Shown in pieces: positions 15,465 through 24,398 of a stretch of 64,000 nucleotides of DNA (positions within the stretch are counted from its first letter, which is position 1; every line of letters starts with the position of its first letter). Position numbers and translations under genes: made by a program. This DNA is from Komagataeibacter melomenusus (GTDB taxonomy: Bacteria > Pseudomonadota > Alphaproteobacteria > Acetobacterales > Acetobacteraceae). The stretch lies in assembly GCF_013155395.1 (NCBI RefSeq), contig NZ_JABJWC010000014.1:1-64000 (forward strand), written 5' to 3'. The notes beneath the pieces are model-generated. The model ran no database searches and was not told the origin of the DNA. It saw nothing but the letters and a program-made list of their open reading frames with translations.

Positions 15465-16607
15465 ATGATGCAATATTCCCGTGTCGTAGCCCCGGCGGCT
15501 CTGATACTCGCCCTGGCGGGGTGCCAGAAGCATGCCGCCGCCCCCAAGATGCCGCCGCAGCCCGTCACGGTCATGACGCTCAAGGCCGCCCCGGTGGAAA
15601 TCCACACCCAGCTGCCCGGCCGCACCGAGGCGTTCGAGATCGCGCAGGTGCGCCCGCAGGTCAGCGGCGTGATCCAGAAGCGGCTATTCGTTGAAGGCAC
15701 GGACGTGCAGGCAGGCCAGCAGCTCTACCAGATCGATCCCAGCATCTATCAGGCGGCGGTGGATAGCGCGCAGGGCCAGCTGCTGCATGCTCAGGGCACC
15801 GAGGTCACCGCGCGCGCCAAGCTCAACCGCTACGGGCCGCTGCTCAAGGCCCATGCCGTAAGCCAGCAGGAATATGATGATGCGCTCGCCGCCGAGCGCG
15901 CGGCCCAGGGTGATATCCTGAGCGCCAAGGGCCAGCTCGAGCGCGCCACGGTCGATCTGGGCTATACCCACATGAATGCGCCCATCACGGGCCGCATCGG
16001 CCGTTCCATCCTGACCGTGGGCGCGCTGGTTACCGTCAACCAGACCAACAACGTCGCCATCGTGACCCGGCTTGACCCGATCTATGTCGATGTGAACCTG
16101 CCCGCCACCGAACTGCTGCGCTTCAAGCGTGAACTGGCGCAGGGGCGGCTGACGCGCGCGGGCGACAATGCCGCCTCCATTACCGTAACGCTGGAAGATG
16201 GCACGACCTACGAGCATTCGGGCAGCATGCAGTTCTCGGAAGTGAACGTGGATGAAGCCACCGCCACCGTCGTGGTGCGCGCGGTCATGCCCAACCCCGA
16301 GCGTCTGCTCCTGCCCGGCATGTACGTGCACGCCCAACTGGCCGAGGGGCTGGACCCCGATGCCCTGCTGGTGCCGCAGCAGGCGGTGCAGCGCAACTCC
16401 CACGGTGACCCGCAGGTGTGGGTGGTCGATGCCGATAACCGGGTCAGCCTGCGCCCCATTACGGTGGGGCAGGCCATCGGCACGGACTGGCTGGTGACTG
16501 GCGGCCTGAAAAGCGGCGAGCGCGTGGTGCTTGAGGGACTGCAGAAAATCCACCCCGGTGACACCGTCGCCCCGCAGGATGCGGCCGAACCGGCCAAGGC
16601 AGGATAA
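15465..16607 (+). CDS. RND efflux periplasmic adaptor (AcrA/MexA type)
   Basis: A 380-residue membrane-fusion lipoprotein that links the inner-membrane pump to the outer-membrane channel. The signal peptide ends in LALAGC, a lipobox with the modified cysteine. Then come the beta-barrel/lipoyl segments (VRPQVSGVIQKRLFVEGTDVQAGQQLYQID), an alpha-hairpin (about 100-165), the second lipoyl half (APITGRIGRSILTVGALV) and a C-terminal membrane-proximal domain (VPQQAVQRNSHGDPQVWVV). Length is normal. ATG 15465 or 15468 is the likely start; a TTG at 15456 is also in frame. The pump gene begins five bases after its stop. Confidence 0.93.
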   Translation: MMQYSRVVAPAALILALAGCQKHAAAPKMPPQPVTVMTLKAAPVEIHTQLPGRTEAFEIAQVRPQVSGVIQKRLFVEGTDVQAGQQLYQIDPSIYQAAVDSAQGQLLHAQGTEVTARAKLNRYGPLLKAHAVSQQEYDDALAAERAAQGDILSAKGQLERATVDLGYTHMNAPITGRIGRSILTVGALVTVNQTNNVAIVTRLDPIYVDVNLPATELLRFKRELAQGRLTRAGDNAASITVTLEDGTTYEHSGSMQFSEVNVDEATATVVVRAVMPNPERLLLPGMYVHAQLAEGLDPDALLVPQQAVQRNSHGDPQVWVVDADNRVSLRPITVGQAIGTDWLVTGGLKSGERVVLEGLQKIHPGDTVAPQDAAEPAKAG

Positions 16608-16612
16608 CCCCC

Positions 16613-19600
16613 ATGTCTCTGTCGCGCTTTTTCATTGACCGGCCCGTCTTCGCGTGGGTGATCGGGCTGATCATCATGCTCGTGGGCGGGGTGTCGATCT
16701 TCCGCCTGCCCATCGCGCAGTATCCCTCCATCGCACCGCCACAGATCGCCATTACCGTGACCTATCCCGGCGCTTCGGCCGATACGGTGAACGATACGGT
16801 CGTGCGCCCCATCCTGCAGCAGATGTTCGGGCTCGATCACCTCGAATACATCTCGTCGCAGTCCTATGCCTCGGGGCAGATGGAAATCGACCTCACCTTC
16901 GCGCAGGGCACCAACCCCGACATCGCGCAGGTGCAGGTGCAGAACAAGCTGCAGCTCGCCCAGCCCAAGCTGCCGCAGGAAGTGACCGCGCAGGGCCTGA
17001 GCATTACCAAGGCCGTCAAGAACTTCATGATGGTGCTCGGCTTCATCTCGACCGACAACAGCATGAGCGGCGCCGATATCGCCGATTACGTGGCCTCGAA
17101 CATCTCCGATCCGCTCAGCCGCGTGACCGGCGTGGGCGACCACACGCTGTTCGGCGCGGAATACGCCATGCGCATCTGGCTCGACCCCTCGAAGCTGTAC
17201 AAATACGGCCTGACCGTGGGCGATGTGCAGACCGCGATCCAGACGCAGAACATCCAGGTTTCATCAGGCGAACTCGGCGGCGTGCCGGCCGTCAAGGGCG
17301 CGCGGCTCGATGCGACCATCATCGGGCCGACGCGCCTGCGCTCGCCCGAGGCGTTCGAGAAGATCCTGCTCAAGGTGCAGCAGGATGGCTCGCAGGTGCG
17401 CATCCGTGACGTGGCCCATGTCGAGCTGGGGCCGCAGACCTACAACACCCATTCCTACTATAACAACATGCCGGCCTCGGGCATGGCGCTCAAGCTCGCC
17501 CCCGGCGCCAACCAGCTCCAGACCGAGAACGCGGTGCGCGCGCAGATCAAGGAACTCGAGCAGTTCTTCCCGCCCGGGCTCAAGACCGTCTATCCGCTCG
17601 ATACCGAGCCCTTCATCGTGCTGTCGATCAAGGAAGTGGTCATTACGCTGATCGAGGCGATCGCGCTGGTGTTCCTGGTCATGCTGGTGTTCTTGCAGAA
17701 CTTCCGCGCCACCCTCATCCCCACCATCGCGGTGCCGGTGGTGCTGCTGGGCACGTTCGGCATCCTGGCCGCACTTGGCTTTTCCATCAACACGCTGACC
17801 ATGCTGGCCATGGTGCTGGCCGTGGGCCTGCTGGTTGATGACGCCATCGTGGTGGTGGAAAATGTCGAGCGCGTCATGACCGAGAAGAAACTCTCCCCGC
17901 GTGATGCGGCCCGGCAGTCGATGGACGAGATCTCCGGCGCGCTGGTGGGCATCGTGCTGGTGCTCACGGCGGTGTTCCTGCCTATGGCGGCCTTTGGCGG
18001 CTCGACGGGCGTGATCTACCGGCAGTTCTCCATCACCATCGTCGCGGCCATGTGGCTTTCGGTGGTGGTGGCCATGGTCATGACACCGGCCCTGTGCGCG
18101 ACCATGCTCAAGCCCGGCGCGCATGAAAAGACCACCGGGGCCGCAGGCTGGTTCAACCGCCATTTCGCGCGCATGACCACGGCCTACCAGAACGGGGTGG
18201 GGCGCGTGCTCGGGCATGCGGGCCTGTCCATGCTGGTGTTCGTGCTGATTACGGCTGGCGTGGGCTGGCTGTTCATGCGCCTGCCCGGTGGCTTCCTGCC
18301 CGATGAGGACCAGGGCCTGATCTTTGGCCAGGTCACCATGCCGCCCGGCTCCACGCTGGAGGAGACGGCGGCCGTCAACCGCAAGGTGGCCGACTATGTG
18401 CTCAGGACCGAGGGCAACAACGTCGAATCCGTCTATTCCACGAACGGGTTCAACTTCGCAGGCCAGGGGCAGAGTGCGGGCGCCTTCTTCATCCGCCTCA
18501 AGGACTGGGATGAGCGGCCCGCCGCCAGCCAGACCTCGGCGGCGATCGCCATGCGCATCATGATGCATTTCTGGATGGACCCGGTGGCCCAGATCTTTGC
18601 CGTCAACCCGCCCGCCGTGCTGGAACTCGGCAATGCCACCGGCTTCGACCTTGAACTTGAAGACCGTGGCCACCTTGGCCACACCCAGTTGCTCGCGGCG
18701 CGCAACATGGTGCTGGGCATGGCGGCCAAGGATCGCCGCCTGACCGCCGTGCGCCCCAACGGCATGGAAGACGCGCCGCAGTTCCATCTCGATATCGACC
18801 GCGAGAAGGCCAACGCGCTGGGCATTACCATTGCCGACATCAACACCACCATCGAAGGGGCGCTGGGGTCGATCTATGTCAACCAGTTCCTGCGTGATGA
18901 CCGCGTGAAGCAGGTCTACATCCAGGGCGAACCCGATGCGCGCATGATCCCTGATGACCTGAGCAAATGGTATATCCGCAACGCCACCGGCGGCATGGTG
19001 CCGTTCAACGCCTTCGTGTCCGGGCAGTGGATCATGGGGCCGCAGAAGGTCGAGGACTATAACGGCCTCAACGCCTTCGAAATCCTTGGCCAGCCCGCTG
19101 CCGGCTACAGCTCGGGGGATTCGATCGCCGCCATGAAGGAGATCCTGGCCAAGCTGCCCGCTGGCGTGGGCTATGAGTGGACCGGGCTGTCGTTCGAGCA
19201 GATGGCCTCGGGCTCTTTCACCGGGCCGCTTTACGCGCTGGCGGTGATCGTCATCCTGTTCTGCCTGGCCGCCCTGTATGAAAGCTGGGCCATTCCGTTT
19301 GCCGTGCTGCTGGTCATTCCGCTGGGCGTGCTGGGCGCGATCGTGGCCACGCTGCTGCGCGGCATGGCCAATGACGTGTATTTCCAGGTGGGGCTGCTGA
19401 CCACGGTGGGGCTGGCGGTGAAGAACGCCATCCTGATCGTGGAATTCGCCAAGGCGTTTTTCGAGAACGGGGCAACCCTTGAGGAATCGGTGCTCGAGGC
19501 AGGCCGCGAGCGCCTGCGCCCCATCCTCATGACCTCGATTGCCTTCGTGGTGGGCGTGTTTCCGCTGGCCATCGCCACGGGTGCGGGGTCTGCCGCGCGT

Positions 19601-19738
19601 GTCGCCATCGGCACGGCGGTGGTGGGCGGCATGCTCACGGCTACCCTGCTGGCGGTGTATTTCGTGCCGCTGTTCTTTGTGGTGGTGCTGCGCCTGTTCC
19701 GCGTCAGGCGCCTGTCCGAGCGGACCAAGGGAGCGTAA
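16613..19738 (+). CDS. RND multidrug efflux pump, inner-membrane transporter (AcrB type)
   Basis: A 1041-residue proton-driven transporter of the HAE1 family, full length. It opens MSLSRFFIDRPVFAWVIGLI, the standard first helix. The proton-relay aspartates are in GLLVDDAIVVVENVERVM (helix 4) and the lysine in GLAVKNAILIVEF (helix 10). FLPDEDQG and the large periplasmic porter and docking loops are intact. It would pump hydrophobic compounds through the trimeric adaptor-channel assembly. It lies in one operon with adaptor and outer-membrane factor, with gaps of a few bases, and a divergent TetR gene likely controls it. Confidence 0.95.
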   Translation: MSLSRFFIDRPVFAWVIGLIIMLVGGVSIFRLPIAQYPSIAPPQIAITVTYPGASADTVNDTVVRPILQQMFGLDHLEYISSQSYASGQMEIDLTFAQGTNPDIAQVQVQNKLQLAQPKLPQEVTAQGLSITKAVKNFMMVLGFISTDNSMSGADIADYVASNISDPLSRVTGVGDHTLFGAEYAMRIWLDPSKLYKYGLTVGDVQTAIQTQNIQVSSGELGGVPAVKGARLDATIIGPTRLRSPEAFEKILLKVQQDGSQVRIRDVAHVELGPQTYNTHSYYNNMPASGMALKLAPGANQLQTENAVRAQIKELEQFFPPGLKTVYPLDTEPFIVLSIKEVVITLIEAIALVFLVMLVFLQNFRATLIPTIAVPVVLLGTFGILAALGFSINTLTMLAMVLAVGLLVDDAIVVVENVERVMTEKKLSPRDAARQSMDEISGALVGIVLVLTAVFLPMAAFGGSTGVIYRQFSITIVAAMWLSVVVAMVMTPALCATMLKPGAHEKTTGAAGWFNRHFARMTTAYQNGVGRVLGHAGLSMLVFVLITAGVGWLFMRLPGGFLPDEDQGLIFGQVTMPPGSTLEETAAVNRKVADYVLRTEGNNVESVYSTNGFNFAGQGQSAGAFFIRLKDWDERPAASQTSAAIAMRIMMHFWMDPVAQIFAVNPPAVLELGNATGFDLELEDRGHLGHTQLLAARNMVLGMAAKDRRLTAVRPNGMEDAPQFHLDIDREKANALGITIADINTTIEGALGSIYVNQFLRDDRVKQVYIQGEPDARMIPDDLSKWYIRNATGGMVPFNAFVSGQWIMGPQKVEDYNGLNAFEILGQPAAGYSSGDSIAAMKEILAKLPAGVGYEWTGLSFEQMASGSFTGPLYALAVIVILFCLAALYESWAIPFAVLLVIPLGVLGAIVATLLRGMANDVYFQVGLLTTVGLAVKNAILIVEFAKAFFENGATLEESVLEAGRERLRPILMTSIAFVVGVFPLAIATGAGSAARVAIGTAVVGGMLTATLLAVYFVPLFFVVVLRLFRVRRLSERTKGA

Positions 19739-19742
19739 TGCG

Positions 19743-21239
19743 ATGACCGTTCTCCCCACACTCAGGCGGGCCGGTGCGGCAACGCTTGCGGCCATGCTGC
19801 TGGCGGGCTGCACCATGATCCCGCATTACAAGCGCCCCACCCCGCCGCTGGCCAGGGCATGGCCCGCTTATGCCACCACGGGCGACGCGGTGGCCGAGAA
19901 CCCGCTTGCGGCCAATCTGGGCTGGGCGGAATTCTTTACCGACCCCCGGCTCAGGGCGCTGATTGCCATCGCCATCCGCGAAAACCGCGATCTGCGGGAG
20001 GCGGCAGCCGATATCCGCCGCGCGCAGGGGCAGTTCGACATCCAGCACGCCAGCCTGTTCCCCGCCATCAGCGGCGGCGGCGAGGCGATGTTCCAGGGGC
20101 CGTCGGATGCAGCAGGCCTGAGCTTTGCGCCGGGCCTCGATACCGGCCACCCGCCCATGTTCAAATATTACCAGATGGGCATTGGCGTCTCGTCGTATGA
20201 GATCGACCTGTTCGGGCGCATCCGCAGCATGTCGCGCGAGGCGGCGGAACATGCGTTGATGCAGCGCGAAAACGCGCGCGCCATGCTGATCAGCATCATC
20301 TCGCAGGTGGCCACGGCCTATATCTCGTGGCTGGGCGACCAGGCCTCGCTGCGCCTGTCCGATGAGACGATGGCCTCGCAGGAAGCCACGCTGGAGATGG
20401 TCAAGGCCCGCTTCGCCCATGGCGAGACCGACCAGATGACCCTGCGCCAGACGGAAACACAGGTGGCGCAGAGCGGGGCCTTTCGCGATGAATCGCGCCG
20501 GCATGTGCGGCAGGATGAAAACCTGCTGACCATGCTCATCGGCCAGCCCATCCCCGATAACCTGCCCCCCGCCAGCCCGCTGGGCCAGCAGACCATCATG
20601 CAGGACCTGCCGCCGGGGCTGCCGGCCGACGTGCTCGAGCACCGCCCCGACATCCAGGCCGCCGAGCACGACCTGCTGGCCGCCAATGCCGATATCGGTG
20701 CGGCCAAGGCGGCGTTCTACCCGCGCATCACGCTCACCGCATCCGATGGCATCAGCAGCCTGCAGCCGCACAAGCTGTTTACATCGGCCGCGACCACATG
20801 GGGTGTGTCGCCGCAGTTGCAGGTGCCCCTGCTCAACTGGGGGCAGAACAGCGGCAACCTGAAGGCCTCGCGCGCCATGCGGGCCTCGAAGGCCGCGGCG
20901 TATGAAAAGACGGTGCAGGCCGCCTTCCGTGAAGTGGCGGATGCGCTGGCCGCGCGCGACACCTACCGCGACGAGACGGCGCAGATGGACCGGTATGTCT
21001 CGACCTCGGCCGATGCGTACAGCCTGGCCATGATGCGCTACAGGGCCGGGACGGATTCCTACCTGACATCGCTGGTGTCGCAGCGCACGCTGTTGCAGGC
21101 GCAGCAGTGGCAGATCTCGATCGCGGTGTCGCGCTACCAGAACCTTGTCACCCTCTACCGCGCCCTTGGCGGCGGCTGGACGCAACATACGCCCGTGCCC
21201 GCGCCGCCCAAGGGGCAGAAAGTGACCGGGAAGGGGTGA
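19743..21239 (+). CDS. Outer-membrane efflux lipoprotein (OprM/NodT type)
   Basis: A 498-residue outer-membrane factor. A signal peptide with LLAGC lipobox at about residue 23 is followed by IPHYKRPTPPL, typical of OprM-like proteins, and two outer-membrane-factor repeats. SYEIDLFGRIRSMSREAAE and ISSLQPHKLFTSAATTWGVSPQL mark the strand/helix repeats. ATG 19743 is four bases after the pump stop; longer in-frame extensions overlap the pump gene and lack a signal peptide. It forms the trimeric exit duct. A palindromic repeat element immediately follows the stop. Confidence 0.93.
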   Translation: MTVLPTLRRAGAATLAAMLLAGCTMIPHYKRPTPPLARAWPAYATTGDAVAENPLAANLGWAEFFTDPRLRALIAIAIRENRDLREAAADIRRAQGQFDIQHASLFPAISGGGEAMFQGPSDAAGLSFAPGLDTGHPPMFKYYQMGIGVSSYEIDLFGRIRSMSREAAEHALMQRENARAMLISIISQVATAYISWLGDQASLRLSDETMASQEATLEMVKARFAHGETDQMTLRQTETQVAQSGAFRDESRRHVRQDENLLTMLIGQPIPDNLPPASPLGQQTIMQDLPPGLPADVLEHRPDIQAAEHDLLAANADIGAAKAAFYPRITLTASDGISSLQPHKLFTSAATTWGVSPQLQVPLLNWGQNSGNLKASRAMRASKAAAYEKTVQAAFREVADALAARDTYRDETAQMDRYVSTSADAYSLAMMRYRAGTDSYLTSLVSQRTLLQAQQWQISIAVSRYQNLVTLYRALGGGWTQHTPVPAPPKGQKVTGKG

Positions 21240-21244
21240 GGGGG

Positions 21245-21322
21245 GAGTTTCGGGCACCGGCTTTTTTTAAAAGGCGGTGTTCTTCTGAAGCTTTTTGAAA
21301 AAAGCTTCACCAAAAACTTTTC
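21245..21322 (-). repeat. Palindromic intergenic repeat, copy 1 (diverged)
   Basis: Related to the elements at 41879-41960 and 57363-57442. The conserved right half GAAGCTTTTTGAAAAAAGCTTC is followed by ACCAAAAACTTTT, read here in the opposite orientation. The left half (GGGCACCGGCTTTTTTTAAAAGGCGGTG) is degraded. It sits between the convergent efflux operon and arfB and could terminate both. Confidence 0.7.
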
Positions 21323-21332
21323 TCTTTTATCT

Positions 21333-21740
21333 TCAGTCCAGGTGGTTGCTGCTGCGGCCCTGCTTGATGCGGCTGCGGTGCTTCTTGTTGTCCACCCGCT
21401 TGCGGCGCTGCGTGCGCGAGGGGCGGGTGGGCACGCGGTAGGCCTGTACGTGGCTGGCCGCGGCAATCATCTCATGCAGGCGGGCCACGGCGTCCTCGCG
21501 GTTGCGGATCTGGCTGCGAAAGCGGCGCGCGGTCAGCACGATCACGCCATCCGCCGTCATGCGGCTGCCTGCTACCGCAATCAGCCTGCTTTTGACACGG
21601 GCGGAAAGTGAGGGCGAACTGCGCGCATCAAAGCGCAGTTGCGCCGCCGTCGCTACCTTGTTGACGTTCTGCCCGCCCGGCCCCGAAGCCAGGATATAGG
21701 TCACATGTAATTCATCATCGGGGATGGTGGGGGGTGACAT
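21333..21740 (-). CDS. arfB: Alternative ribosome-rescue factor / peptidyl-tRNA hydrolase ArfB
   Basis: A 135-residue release-factor-like protein that hydrolyses peptidyl-tRNA on stalled ribosomes. The GGQ motif is at residues 22-24 in ASGPGGQNVNK, followed by the domain-3 fold (LRFDARSSPSLSARVKSRL). The C-terminal tail is strongly basic (TQRRKRVDNKKHRSRIKQGR) and would sit in the mRNA entry channel, as in YaeJ/ArfB. There are no codon-recognition domains, as expected. The gene stands alone, convergent with the efflux operon. Confidence 0.92.
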   Translation of the reverse strand: MSPPTIPDDELHVTYILASGPGGQNVNKVATAAQLRFDARSSPSLSARVKSRLIAVAGSRMTADGVIVLTARRFRSQIRNREDAVARLHEMIAAASHVQAYRVPTRPSRTQRRKRVDNKKHRSRIKQGRSSNHLD

Positions 21741-21873
21741 GGCGGTTTACGGTCCTGAAGGGAGGCAGATGCGGCGGCCGCCTATGAGCGGCCCTGCGTG
21801 GGCGGCATTGCTGTACCGGCTGTTTGCTATCACCATGCCTGCCGCGAGATGACAAGAGCGGAGGAGCACAATC

Positions 21874-22158
21874 ATGAACGATCAGGCCGAAACGGACCAG
21901 TTGCGCAAGGTTCTGGCGCAGGCGGCGGGCGATGCGGCGCAGGCCAAGGTCATGCCCGTGGTCAAGATGATCGCGGCCCAGCAGATCGTTGTCATGGACC
22001 TCATGCAGATGCTTGTCGAGGCGAAGGTACTGCATGCCGATGAAATCGCCGCCCGCATGCGCCATCACATCGAGCATACCGATACGAAGGACATGGCCGC
22101 GCGCGCCCTGTTCGAGCAGGTGCGCGCCCGCTTCGCATCGACCGCCCCCAAAACCTGA
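21874..22158 (+). CDS. Small helical protein of unknown function
   Basis: A 94-residue, methionine-rich, mostly helical protein with no signal peptide. VVKMIAAQQIVVMDLMQMLVEAKVLHADEIAARM reads as one or two amphipathic helices. GGAGGAGC lies 8 bases before the ATG, so expression is likely. It begins a run of three small same-strand genes (next at 22180 and 22358). I do not recognise a family. Confidence 0.6.
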   Translation: MNDQAETDQLRKVLAQAAGDAAQAKVMPVVKMIAAQQIVVMDLMQMLVEAKVLHADEIAARMRHHIEHTDTKDMAARALFEQVRARFASTAPKT

Positions 22159-22179
22159 TTTGCAAGGAAGATGTTGCAC

Positions 22180-22332
22180 ATGGCCGATCATCCTCCTGCC
22201 CTGCGGGCAGAAATCGCAGCGCTCAAGGCGGAGCTGGCGCGCGTGCGTGAAGAACTCGTGCAGGCCCGCAAGACGATCCATGACCTGAACCTGCAACTGC
22301 GGCGTGATGCGTCACGCCCCGCCACGCGCTGA
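22180..22332 (+). CDS. 50-residue coiled-coil mini-protein
   Basis: The frame reads MADHPPALRAEIAALKAELA, then VREELVQARKTIHDLNLQL, ending in TGA at 22330-22332. Heptad-like spacing of Leu/Ile/Val suggests a short coiled coil. AGGAAG 9 bases upstream favours ATG 22180 over ATG 22171. It lies 21 bases after the previous small gene and 25 before the next, so the three are probably co-transcribed. Function unknown. Confidence 0.5.
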   Translation: MADHPPALRAEIAALKAELARVREELVQARKTIHDLNLQLRRDASRPATR

Positions 22333-22357
22333 ATGCGCCCGAAAGGGAACTGCCACC

Positions 22358-22624
22358 ATGAAAGATGAACGCGACGCCGCCGGCCGGGCCGTGGTCTATC
22401 CTACCGTCAGTTGCGGGGCGGAGGCCGTGCAGGATTCCATCGTGGTGATGGACCTGTTCATGGCCACCGCACCCGAGCACATGCCCAGGGGCGACAGGCG
22501 CGTGGTCACCGTGCTGCCGCCTGAACTGGCGCTCAACCTTGCCGGGCAGTTGCGCCAGGCCGCCGAGCGCTGTCAGGCCGCCCGCGCCGAAAAGCAGGCC
22601 AAGGGCTCAACCCCCGCGGCCTGA
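22358..22624 (+). CDS. Small protein of unknown function
   Basis: An 88-residue soluble protein reading MKDERDAAGRAVVYPTVSCG. The centre is hydrophobic (SIVVMDLFMATAPE) and the C-terminus helical and charged (LAGQLRQAAERCQAARAEKQ). Third of three small genes on the plus strand. Its last 18 bases overlap the 3' end of the convergent glycosyltransferase-like gene. No family recognised. Confidence 0.5.
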   Translation: MKDERDAAGRAVVYPTVSCGAEAVQDSIVVMDLFMATAPEHMPRGDRRVVTVLPPELALNLAGQLRQAAERCQAARAEKQAKGSTPAA

Positions 22625-23545
22625 CAGCGCCCGCATGCCGCCATAGCGCAGGTTGACCGCAACGGTTCCGCCCTGCACGGTGGGAATGGCGAGGGTGTTC
22701 TCCAGCGCGTTGCGCATGGCCTTTTGCGAGGCCATGTGCACGATGCCCACCGGCGCATGCGGAAAGAACAGGTTGGCCAGCATGCCCGTGGCCTCATCAA
22801 GCAGCCAGGGGCCGATATAGTTGTGGCTGTTATCGAGAAAGGTCACGGGCTGGCCGTCGATATAGACGGCCAGCGCCATGCAGAGCTGGTCCTGCGTGAA
22901 GGCCATGTGGCGGCGTGGCAGGATCAGCGCCTGCCACTGGCGCAGCACGGTCCAGATGGGGGCGTGGCGGTGCAGGCAGAACACACCCGCATTGAGCAGC
23001 GGCTTGGCCCCGATGCGCCTGCGGATGGCAAATGGCAGCCGGGCGCGGGTGGCGTTCTTGTACAGGAACGAGCGGATCTGCATCCAGCCGGGGCACAGCC
23101 AGCGCACGCCCAGCAGATCGGCCCGCTTGGCGCCGATTTCGGGCACGATGGCCAGGGTCCGGCTCATGGCGGCTTCAAACATCCGTTCAAGCGCCTGCCC
23201 GTCCTGCACCCATGTATCGGCGTCAAGCCACAGGATCAGGTCAAAATCGGGCAGCATCTGGTCAAGCCACAGCTTGCTGATGTTGATGGCAAGGCTGGGC
23301 CGTTTTGCCAGCGCGCGGCGCGGCGCGTAATCGGGGATATGGGGTGCAAGCACAAGCACGCCCTGCGCCCCGAGCCTTTCACGCTGGGCCACCGTCATGC
23401 CGCAGTCGATCACGCCGATGGTCGTATCGGCATGATCGCGGATGGAGGCGATGAGTTCGGCCACCAGTTCAAAATAGGCATGGTCGCACCCGGTTACGAT
23501 AATGCGGCGGGCGGCAGGGGAGGCAGGGTGGTCAGGCGGCGTCAT
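22607..23545 (-). CDS. GT-A-fold glycosyltransferase-like protein
   Basis: A 312-residue protein resembling family 8-like nucleotide-sugar transferases. IIVTGCDHAYFELVAELIASI forms the first beta-alpha unit, and LILWLDADTWV carries the DxD-type metal/nucleotide site (about residue 108). PLLNAGVFCLHR, with DQLCMALAVY near the C-terminus, matches the second active-site region. No membrane helices. It is followed downstream on the same strand by no close gene and lies 49 bases after the family 2 transferase gene, so these may act on the same surface glycan. Substrate unknown. Confidence 0.72.
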   Translation of the reverse strand: MTPPDHPASPAARRIIVTGCDHAYFELVAELIASIRDHADTTIGVIDCGMTVAQRERLGAQGVLVLAPHIPDYAPRRALAKRPSLAINISKLWLDQMLPDFDLILWLDADTWVQDGQALERMFEAAMSRTLAIVPEIGAKRADLLGVRWLCPGWMQIRSFLYKNATRARLPFAIRRRIGAKPLLNAGVFCLHRHAPIWTVLRQWQALILPRRHMAFTQDQLCMALAVYIDGQPVTFLDNSHNYIGPWLLDEATGMLANLFFPHAPVGIVHMASQKAMRNALENTLAIPTVQGGTVAVNLRYGGMRALSGRGG

Positions 23546-23594
23546 GGCCCCATATAGGCACAGGACGGCGTGGGCGGAAATACGCGGCTTTTTT

Positions 23595-24398
23595 TCAGGT
23601 CCTGCCCACGCCAGGTGGCTGGCGGTAGCGCGCGCTCAGCCCGGGGTGGCGGAAGGCCATGATGGCGCGCAGGCTTTCATGCGCGATCCAGGCCTCGTTG
23701 GTGGTGCGTGAACTGCCATGCACGCGGTAGCGGCACAGGATCTCGGGCACGTAGGCGGCCTGGAAGTCGCGGTCGATGAATTTCAGCCAGAAATCATAGT
23801 CTTCCCAGCCTTCGTCAATATGGCTGTAGCCATCTACCGCCTCCCACGCCTCACGGCGCAGCAGGGCCATTACATCCACGTAGTTCTCGCGCACGATCTG
23901 GGCGGGGTCCCATATGTCCGCCGAGCCGATGCGCTGCTCCTTGCCAAAATATTCAAGCTGGCAGTACGTGGCGTCAAACCCGCCATCCACCGCCGCCTCA
24001 TGCAGGCGGGCAATGGCGCGGGGATAGATCATGTTGTCCGCATCCATCACGAACACGAACGCCCCGCCTGCATGGTGGAACGCGGTATTGCGCGCAGCCG
24101 ACGGGCCAAGGTTGCGCGTATGCACGACCAGGGTGCAGCGCCAGAAGCGTGCGTGGTTTTCCTCCATCCATGCGGTGATGAGGGCCACGGAATCATCCTT
24201 GCCCGAGCAGTCATCGACCACCACCAGTTCAAGGGCGGCGTGGGTCTGGGCGGCAAGCGAATCAAGCGCTTCGATGATGTAGCAGCCATAATTGAAGTTG
24301 GTCACGCACAGGCTGACCAGGTCGGCCGGTTTCCTGCGGCGGTGCTTGAAGGCGAAGACGGTCTCGCCGGTCACCATCCAGGGGGCTGCAATGCTCAT
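23595..24398 (-). CDS. Family 2 glycosyltransferase
   Basis: A 267-residue transferase. VSLCVTNFNYGCYIIEALDSL is the nucleotide-binding start, ELVVVDDCSGKDDS the first acidic motif, and FVFVMDADNMIYP the DxD site. EGWEDYDFWLKF supplies the ED catalytic-base region. ATG 24398 overlaps the upstream stop as ATGA, showing coupling with the preceding glycosyltransferase-like gene. Soluble; probably adds a sugar to a lipopolysaccharide or exopolysaccharide chain. Confidence 0.85.
   Translation of the reverse strand: MSIAAPWMVTGETVFAFKHRRRKPADLVSLCVTNFNYGCYIIEALDSLAAQTHAALELVVVDDCSGKDDSVALITAWMEENHARFWRCTLVVHTRNLGPSAARNTAFHHAGGAFVFVMDADNMIYPRAIARLHEAAVDGGFDATYCQLEYFGKEQRIGSADIWDPAQIVRENYVDVMALLRREAWEAVDGYSHIDEGWEDYDFWLKFIDRDFQAAYVPEILCRYRVHGSSRTTNEAWIAHESLRAIMAFRHPGLSARYRQPPGVGRT

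Noticed and set aside
17264-19816. 850-codon open frame antisense to the RND pump gene
   Set aside because: Strong GC-rich third-position bias of the pump gene opens the antisense frame; the product is His/Gln/Arg-rich and without family likeness.
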